Of a stretch of DNA of 18,192 nt, positions 13,475 to 18,192 are shown piece after piece. Source of the stretch: Silvimonas sp. Its GTDB lineage: Bacteria > Pseudomonadota > Gammaproteobacteria > Burkholderiales > Chitinibacteraceae. The stretch is from the NCBI GenBank assembly GCA_030151005.1, contig JASLES010000047.1:1-18192 (forward strand). The letters are read 5' to 3'. Numbering within the stretch: position 1 is the first letter of the stretch; each line of letters starts with the position of its first letter. A program made the translations under genes and the position numbers. The notes below the pieces were generated by a model. It did not search any database and was not told the origin of the DNA. It saw only the letters and a program-made list of their open reading frames with translations.

Positions 13475-15417
13475 CGGGTTGAATGGGCCGCCGTCGGGGT
13501 CTGCGCCGCGTGTGCGCTGGCTTCCTGCATCATCTGGCCGCACGGTGTGTCCTTGGCGGTGCCTATGTCGACCAGCGGCAGCAGCGCCAGCGGTGGCGAG
13601 ATGAACGCCAACCCTACGGCTGCCGCAGCACGGCCAACCGGCTGCGGTAAGGAGGGCCGTACTGACGGCTTCTTGAATGAGCCATCGATATTGATTGGCC
13701 CCCGAAACGCCACGAGGCTGATGTCCTTGGGGTTACTCTTGAGCGCCATATCAATGTGCTCGTCGCGGAAATTGATATTGCCGCTGCCGGTGAGCACCTG
13801 TTTGTCGGTATCCAGAATCAGTGTCTTGATCGTGGCATCCCCATTGGTCGCGCCCAGATCGGCCACCATGCAGCGTACCGGCACCGGCTTGTCACCGGTA
13901 AAGAGGATAGGCACCAGGTTGGCGACATCCAGATTGGTCAGCCGCATCAGCAGTTTGCTGATCTGACCGCCATCCATGATCACCGCTACGTTACCGTTGG
14001 CCGAACCCAGCATCTTCGCCACGCTATTGCCCTGCATATCCAGCCGCGCCTTGCCCCCCACCAGCCCGGCACTGGCTTCTTTGCTCTTGCCCAGTTCTGG
14101 CACCAGTTGCGTCAGTTGCAAACGCGTGGCGGACGCATCCACCGCGGTCTTGAGCGGCGTGGCTGTGCTGTCCAGACTCAGCGTAGAAACCACATGCCCA
14201 CCCGCGACGCCGACATTGAGCGGATCAAGCTTGAGTACCCCATCGTTGAGCAATAAATGCGCTTGCAAGTTATCCAGCGGCAGGCTGGCATTCACAATCT
14301 GCGCACCTTTGAATTTGACATCTGCATTGGCAATGTTGAGTTTTTCCACGCTAAACGGGTTGTCTGGCAAGACCCGATCCCCTTTGGGTGGCGCCGGTTG
14401 GCCACTTTCGGCCCGCGCCCCGATAAAGCCGGAGAAATCGGCCAGATCCACCCGGCGTGACGTCAGATCGGCAGTGATCATTTTGGTCTTGGGGGCCAGA
14501 TCCACTGCAAAATCCCCCGCAATATCACTACTGCCCACGCGCCCGTTAAAGCGCTGCAATTGCCATAGCTGATTTTGATGCTGCAAATGCCCTGCCAGCC
14601 GGTACGGCGGCGTTGCCGGCAGTGGCAGTTTCAGAATGGGGAAAAGTTGCGCCAGACTCTGGCCAGACAGATTGAAGTTGAGTGACAAAACGCCCAGCTT
14701 TTGCGGATTGGTAATGCTGCCTTTGGCGTTGAAACGCGTCTGGCCGACCGTGCCGGAGGCTTCCAGCGGGTAGGGTTTGTCGGCCGAGCGCAAGTCCAGC
14801 ACCCCGCCGCCGGTTGCACTGACATTGAAATCCAGCTTGCGAAACGCGCCTTTGGCCGCCACATCAATCGCCGCATCTGTGCCCTCAAGCCCGTTGCGGG
14901 TGGACACGGCGGCGTTGATATCAGAACCCTGCGCATCCTGGTAACGCACATGGCCCTTGTCGACGTTCACCTGCCCCAGTTTCACGGCTGGCGCGCTAGC
15001 ATCACTCGCGGCCGGACTGGCGGCCAGTTTGTCGAACGTCCAGTTATTCTGACCCTGGGCATTTTGTTCCAGCGAGACATCTGGCGCGGTCAACACCACC
15101 CGGGGCAGCTGGACTTCTTTATGCAGCAAGGGTTTGAGCGGCAGGTCGAATTCCAGCTTCTGCAACGTCGCCATGGTGGGCGTTTTGCTCCAAGGCGCGT
15201 TGGCCAGAGTTAGCCCTTCTGCAGTGATGGTGGACGTCCAGCCCAGGCGCACATGCAAATCGCCGGTAATGGCAAACTGCCGCCCCAGCTTGTCTGATAC
15301 GCGTTCCGAGATCGGGCCGCGCAGCATGTTCCAGTTAAAGAGATAAATCGCCAGCGCAATCAGCGCCACGATCACCGCCAGGACGGCGGCCCATATTCTT
15401 CTACGTTTTGTCGTCAT
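13471..15417 (-). CDS. AsmA-family protein
   Basis: The 648-residue envelope protein has an N-terminal membrane anchor (RRRIWAAVLAVIVALIALAIYLF, residues about 5-27). The large periplasmic region has the AsmA N-terminal block (GRQFAITGDLHVRLGWTSTITAEGLTLANAPWS, about 45-77) and the C-terminal AsmA block (VALIMDGG-like GNVAVIMDGGQISKLLMRLTNLDVANL, then ...GSGNINFRDEHIDMALKSNPKD, about 465-560). AsmA-like proteins are predicted bridge-like lipid transporters between inner and outer membranes and affect outer-membrane assembly; this one is of the shorter class. It stands alone, convergent with the LysR gene (4-bp overlap of stops), and starts 290 bp from the next + strand gene. The ribosome binding site is poor (GGGG about 11 nt upstream), so the start rests on the conserved anchor. 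Confidence 0.88.
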   Translation of the reverse strand: MTTKRRRIWAAVLAVIVALIALAIYLFNWNMLRGPISERVSDKLGRQFAITGDLHVRLGWTSTITAEGLTLANAPWSKTPTMATLQKLEFDLPLKPLLHKEVQLPRVVLTAPDVSLEQNAQGQNNWTFDKLAASPAASDASAPAVKLGQVNVDKGHVRYQDAQGSDINAAVSTRNGLEGTDAAIDVAAKGAFRKLDFNVSATGGGVLDLRSADKPYPLEASGTVGQTRFNAKGSITNPQKLGVLSLNFNLSGQSLAQLFPILKLPLPATPPYRLAGHLQHQNQLWQLQRFNGRVGSSDIAGDFAVDLAPKTKMITADLTSRRVDLADFSGFIGARAESGQPAPPKGDRVLPDNPFSVEKLNIANADVKFKGAQIVNASLPLDNLQAHLLLNDGVLKLDPLNVGVAGGHVVSTLSLDSTATPLKTAVDASATRLQLTQLVPELGKSKEASAGLVGGKARLDMQGNSVAKMLGSANGNVAVIMDGGQISKLLMRLTNLDVANLVPILFTGDKPVPVRCMVADLGATNGDATIKTLILDTDKQVLTGSGNINFRDEHIDMALKSNPKDISLVAFRGPINIDGSFKKPSVRPSLPQPVGRAAAAVGLAFISPPLALLPLVDIGTAKDTPCGQMMQEASAHAAQTPTAAHSTR

Positions 15418-15707
15418 GAAGCAGATACCCCGCAGCTTTGCTGAGTGAAAGCCCCGTCTCTCATTATTCGCGCGCGCCCGTACAAAACCATCCGCCCAGC
15501 GCCCCTTGCCGGGTCAGAAATAACCTACAAATGGGCATCATCCCGTCATTGTCAGCAGTTTCCTACATGGCGACGCGAGGCTTTCTTTGGCATGCCGCGC
15601 AGGCCACCGACATGCTGCGGGCCGGCTACTACGTAAGCTTCTCCATGTAGAAAACCAGCCTCGCTGGCTTTCCTGCGGAAAACCAACAACACACAAAGGA
15701 GACCGCA
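15418..15707. other. Divergent intergenic region between the AsmA gene and DUF3309 gene
   Basis: This 290-bp gap should hold promoters for both sides, but I could not assign any with confidence. It has an 8-bp inverted repeat, CTACATGG (15563-15570) with CCATGTAG (15643-15650), enclosing 72 bp, and a small hairpin CCAGC-CTC-GCTGG (15655-15667). Short open frames here have no ribosome site or family resemblance. Confidence 0.4.
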
Positions 15708-15863
15708 ATGTTAGGCACCATTCTTTTAGTTGTTCTGATCTTGATCCTGATTGGCGCGCTGCCCACTTGGCCGCACAGCCGTAACTGGGGCTATGGGCCC
15801 AGTGGCGGCACGGGTCTACTACTGGTGGTGCTGATCGTCTTGCTGGTGATGGGCGTGGTCTGA
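15708..15863 (+). CDS. DUF3309 family small membrane protein
   Basis: The 51-residue peptide has two hydrophobic segments (residues 2-18 and 36-51) joined by the loop PTWPHSRNWGYGPSGG. The pattern GALPTWPHSRNWGYGPSG is the hallmark of the DUF3309 family, which is found widely in proteobacteria and has no known function. The start is clear: AAAGGAG (15695-15701) lies 6 nt before ATG. Peptides of this kind often sit near stress-induced genes in soil and water betaproteobacteria, consistent with the genes that follow. It is of full family length and looks intact. Confidence 0.88.
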   Translation: MLGTILLVVLILILIGALPTWPHSRNWGYGPSGGTGLLLVVLIVLLVMGVV

Positions 15864-15955
15864 CCGCCGCGCCTCACCGTTGTTAATGGTCATTCATGGT
15901 CAATCTCATGTTCTTTTTCAATAACGAGCCGTTTCAGGATCGAGGAGATGCTGTC

Positions 15956-16369
15956 ATGGACACTTCAACCCATCGCCGCCGGCGTGCTGGCGGCTTTTTG
16001 CTGGACATGCTGGCTGCGGCAACGTTTGTACTGGCCGTCAACCAGGCCATGAACATGGCCGACGCGGCAGATACCACGGCCAGTGCTCCCGGTGTGGAGC
16101 AGGCCAGGCTGAGCCCGGCTGGCTTGATCGTGCAACCACGGCCAGTACACGCCGCGTGCAAACCGATTGAAGAATCTGCCTCGCCGCTGTTGCAGGGTTA
16201 CGGGCGTTACCTGATGGCTGAACATGCCATCGCCACGGGCGATGTGCTGAGTCTGCCTGCCAGTTGCGCCCAGAAACAAAGCGCATTGACCGTACAGCCC
16301 GCCGCCGCAGAGTTACACGTCAATGATGAACAGGAACTGGTACAGCCAGAAGGCTTGCGCCTGATCTGA
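15956..16369 (+). CDS. Hypothetical exported or membrane-anchored protein
   Basis: I do not recognise this 137-residue protein. It starts with a basic stretch (HRRRR, 6-10), then a hydrophobic segment (AGGFLLDMLAAATFVLAV, 11-28) that could be a signal or an anchor. After it comes an Ala/Gln/Glu-rich region with two cysteines (C68, C104), which could form a disulfide if periplasmic. The start at 15956 is supported by GAGGAG (15942-15947), 8 nt upstream; the frame opens earlier at 15896 without a ribosome site. Codon use resembles its neighbours, and it is followed by a hairpin at the stop and a strong terminator, so it appears to be a real, separately ended gene. Confidence 0.65.
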   Translation: MDTSTHRRRRAGGFLLDMLAAATFVLAVNQAMNMADAADTTASAPGVEQARLSPAGLIVQPRPVHAACKPIEESASPLLQGYGRYLMAEHAIATGDVLSLPASCAQKQSALTVQPAAAELHVNDEQELVQPEGLRLI

Positions 16370-16387
16370 AACGGGCCGCCCCCGTTT
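16369..16387 (+). terminator. Hairpin at the stop of the hypothetical gene
   Basis: AAACGGG (16369-16375), loop CCGCC, CCCGTTT (16381-16387) is a perfect 7-bp stem starting on the last base of the stop codon. There is no T-run beyond its own arm, so it may mainly protect the mRNA end. Confidence 0.4.
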
Positions 16388-16415
16388 GCACGATCAGTTT
16401 GACCCTGCCCCTGCC

Positions 16416-16454
16416 AGCCCGCGATGGACGTGCCAGTCCCGCGGGCTGTTTTTT
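16416..16454 (+). terminator. Intrinsic terminator before the PRC-barrel gene
   Basis: AGCCCGCG (16416-16423) pairs with CGCGGGCT (16440-16447) around a 16-base loop, followed by GTTTTTTG. It ends transcription from the hypothetical gene. The remaining 190 bp to the next gene show nothing else I can assign. Confidence 0.75.
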
Positions 16455-16646
16455 GTCTGCAAGGCGCGCATGTAGTCCTCACCCCCTCCCGCCATTGCCC
16501 TTTCCCGCACAGCAATCCCGTCCAGCACCGACATTCCCGCTCTGGCCCACGGTTCACCATGAACTCGTTGGGTCAGGAACCCGCTGCATGGTCAACCAGC
16601 AGCCCCGGCCCCGCGCGTTGCTAATCCACTCACCAAGGAGTACATC

Positions 16647-17081
16647 ATGACTCTGCCTGGCAATCAGTCGTATACCTCCACCCCGCGCACCGCCGCCACG
16701 AGCACAGCCAGCATGACCGCACAGGTTATTGCGTCCCACGAGGCTGAAGGCTACAAGGTGGTCAATGAACAAGGTGAACATCTGGGCAAGATTGATCAAT
16801 TTGTGCTGGATGTCACCAACGGCCGCGTCGCCTACGCCGTGCTGTCATTTGGCGGTTTCCTGGGCATGGGCGACAAGCTGTTCGCGCTGCCGTGGTCCTC
16901 AATCAAGCTCGATGAGGTCAATAAGGAATTCACGCTGATCGGCGTGGACAAAGAAACGCTCAAGAACGCCCCGGGGTTCGACAAGGACCACTGGCCAACG
17001 TTTGCGGACGAACAATGGTCCAGCAATCTGCATAGCTACTATCAGGCCGATCCGTACTGGAAAGACAACCTGCCGCACTAA
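16647..17081 (+). CDS. PRC-barrel domain protein
   Basis: The 144-residue soluble protein has a Ser/Thr/Ala-rich N-terminus (1-25). A PRC-barrel domain (about 27-100) follows, containing GYKVVNEQGEHLGKIDQFVLDVTNGRVAYAVLSFGGFLGMGDKLFALPWSSI, a sequence typical of stand-alone PRC-barrel proteins. The tail (DKDHWPTFADEQW...YYQADPYW) is common in this subgroup. PRC-barrel domains occur in photosynthetic reaction-centre H subunits, in RimM and in many small proteins of unknown role, often near stress genes. The start is clear: AAGGAG (16635-16640), 6 nt before ATG. It is a single-gene unit with terminators on both sides. Confidence 0.93.
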   Translation: MTLPGNQSYTSTPRTAATSTASMTAQVIASHEAEGYKVVNEQGEHLGKIDQFVLDVTNGRVAYAVLSFGGFLGMGDKLFALPWSSIKLDEVNKEFTLIGVDKETLKNAPGFDKDHWPTFADEQWSSNLHSYYQADPYWKDNLPH

Positions 17082-17104
17082 TGCGGCCCCGTACTGACGA
17101 CGAC

Positions 17105-17139
17105 CAGCCACCCGCGTTTGCGCAGGTGGCTGTTTTTTT
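17105..17139 (+). terminator. Strong intrinsic terminator after the PRC-barrel gene
   Basis: CAGCCACC (17105-17112) pairs with GGTGGCTG (17125-17132) and is followed by seven T. The loop can add a small CGC/GCG pairing. The rest of the gap to 17317 shows nothing I can assign. Confidence 0.85.
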
Positions 17140-17317
17140 ATCTGCAAGACACCCAGGTTTACCTGTCAGACATCACCTACCAAACCCGCCAGCGCTGCCG
17201 ACAGCACGTTGCGCCCGGCACCCGACAGTGCGCTAACCGGGGTCGCCGTACCATGCACTCATGGCAACAAAAACCTGTTTCACACTCCATAAAACCCATA
17301 GAGAAAGGCAGCACATC

Positions 17318-17965
17318 ATGAGTGAATGCAAAGCCATCCGGGACGCATTGCACAACCGGACAACCAGCCTGGTCAACCTGTTGCAGCGTACGCAGCGCCT
17401 TGCCATTGCCGCCGGCAATGCCCGGGTGCAACGGTGGGCTGACCATGAACTCAATGGTTATCCCGATGATGTCGCGCTGCCAGAGTACCGTGTGGTCGGC
17501 GCGCAAGCCTGGGTGCGTTTGCAAGGCAATGAGCTCGTGCTCGAAGCCATGCTGGTGCCGCATGACCTTATTCCGTCCTGGCTGGAAGACGACCTGGCTT
17601 GCAGCCATTTGCGCAACCCCATCGCCGACTACATGCCCTATCTGCTGGGCAAGCATGACGATGCCCTGCGGGAGAACTGGCCACGGCAACTGGTTGCCCA
17701 GTTGAATGCGGAAACCCGCCCGTTTGTGCCCTCCATGCGCTGCCTTGAAGGCTGGAAAACCATTCACCGCGGTGCCGTGTGCGAAATGGTGGCGTCTTGC
17801 CGCGATGAATTGTTGTTTGCACTGAACGAGATTGAGTTCGGCTTTGGGCAAAGCGCCACGCTCAACGCCAACATCAATGCCATAGAAGCCCAAATGCCTT
17901 TTCGTCCGTCCTTGCTGGCCAGCGCCGGCAAGTTACGCCCGCAAACCGAGCGCCGCACCGCATAA
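17318..17965 (+). CDS. AbiTii-domain protein
   Basis: The 215-residue protein has the AbiTii pattern near its N-terminus: an early helix (SLVNLLQRTQRLAIAAGNARVQRWADHELNGYPDDVALPEYRVV, about 16-60), with the characteristic W..HELNGYP...LPEYR. A middle part (FVPSMRCLEGWKTIHRGAVCEMVASCRDELLFALNEIE) precedes a short C-terminal tail. AbiTii domains are named from abortive-infection systems and are proposed toxins, but many members are chromosomal proteins of unknown role. No antitoxin or other defence gene is adjacent. I chose ATG 17318: GAGAAAGG (17301-17308) lies 9 nt upstream, and the longer reading from 17261 adds residues without support. There is no clear terminator before the next gene, 72 bp on. 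Confidence 0.75.
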   Translation: MSECKAIRDALHNRTTSLVNLLQRTQRLAIAAGNARVQRWADHELNGYPDDVALPEYRVVGAQAWVRLQGNELVLEAMLVPHDLIPSWLEDDLACSHLRNPIADYMPYLLGKHDDALRENWPRQLVAQLNAETRPFVPSMRCLEGWKTIHRGAVCEMVASCRDELLFALNEIEFGFGQSATLNANINAIEAQMPFRPSLLASAGKLRPQTERRTA

Positions 17966-17998
17966 CCTTGCGCGTACATCAAGCGCCTTTGGCCCGAC

Positions 17999-18014
17999 CG
18001 TTATTCCAATAACG
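17999..18014. repeat. 16-bp palindrome before the DUF1328 gene
   Basis: CGTTATT-CC-AATAACG is a perfect 7-bp inverted repeat ending 23 bp before the ATG. It could be an operator or a leader hairpin; there is no T-run for a terminator. Confidence 0.45.
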
Positions 18015-18037
18015 TCAGAACCGCAAAGGAGTCCGTC

Positions 18038-18192
18038 ATGCTGCATTACGCCGTCGTCTTTTTTGTCATTGCCCTGATCGCTGCATTGCTCGGTTTTACC
18101 GGCATTGCTGCGGGCGCCGCGGACATTGCCCGCATTTTGTTCTTCCTGTTTATCGTCATTTTTCTGGTCAGTGTGGTGTTGGGTTTCCTGCG
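18038..18192 (+). CDS. DUF1328 family small membrane protein (3' end outside window)
   Basis: Fifty-one codons are visible before the window ends, with no stop reached. The peptide is two hydrophobic helices around GFTGIAAGAADIARILFFLFIVIFL, the recognised DUF1328 (YtjA-like) pattern. These proteins usually have 50-60 residues, so nearly all of it is present. Function is unknown; relatives are often induced by stationary phase or envelope stress. AAAGGAG (18025-18031), 6 nt before ATG, fixes the start. A palindrome at 17999-18014 precedes it. Confidence 0.88.
   Translation, partial: MLHYAVVFFVIALIAALLGFTGIAAGAADIARILFFLFIVIFLVSVVLGFL

Noticed and set aside
17318..17965. Complete toxin-antitoxin or abortive-infection system
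   Set aside because: No partner gene lies next to the AbiTii-domain gene; the neighbours are PRC-barrel and DUF1328 genes.

Overview
The window (about 57% G+C by eye) looks like a chromosomal segment of a betaproteobacterium, probably of the order Neisseriales (Chitinibacteraceae/Chromobacteriaceae type). The grounds are gene content, a 20-bp dRS3-like repeat (ATTCCC-N8-GGGAAT), and a 116-bp element whose core resembles a Neisseria repeat I know from memory. No rRNA, tRNA, CRISPR array, transposase or phage gene was seen.

Region 1 (1-6137, + strand) is a nitrate/nitrite assimilation operon: the 3' end of nirB (siroheme nitrite reductase), nirD (Rieske subunit), nasA (molybdenum nitrate reductase) and cobA (uroporphyrinogen-III methyltransferase, first step to siroheme). 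It is invaded by two related non-coding elements of 724 and 781 bp. One separates nirB from nirD and the other follows cobA, in the same orientation. Each is a large imperfect inverted repeat bounded by GTTAGCGCC/GGCGCTAAC, with terminal hairpins, a CAA-rich triplet tract and a variable centre of smaller nested repeats. A 116-bp element with perfect 19-bp arms fills the nirD-nasA gap and abuts the nasA ribosome binding site.

Region 2 (6205-11325) holds anion-transport and nitric oxide genes. A marR-clc operon (- strand) diverges from an HPP-family membrane protein with two CBS domains. A TATATCA-N5-TGATATA palindrome lies between them. nnrS follows, with an NsrR-like site and an intrinsic terminator in its leader. 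HPP proteins include nitrite transporters and NnrS is linked to NO tolerance, so the segment plausibly handles nitrogen oxides together with region 1. That link is inference.

Region 3 (11327-15417) carries lrgA-lrgB (CidA/CidB type) with a divergent LysR regulator, then a convergent AsmA-family gene.

Region 4 (15418-18192) is a run of small, separately terminated genes: a DUF3309 peptide, an unknown exported or anchored protein, a PRC-barrel protein, an AbiTii-domain protein and the start of a DUF1328 peptide. It resembles the envelope/stress gene clusters of environmental betaproteobacteria.
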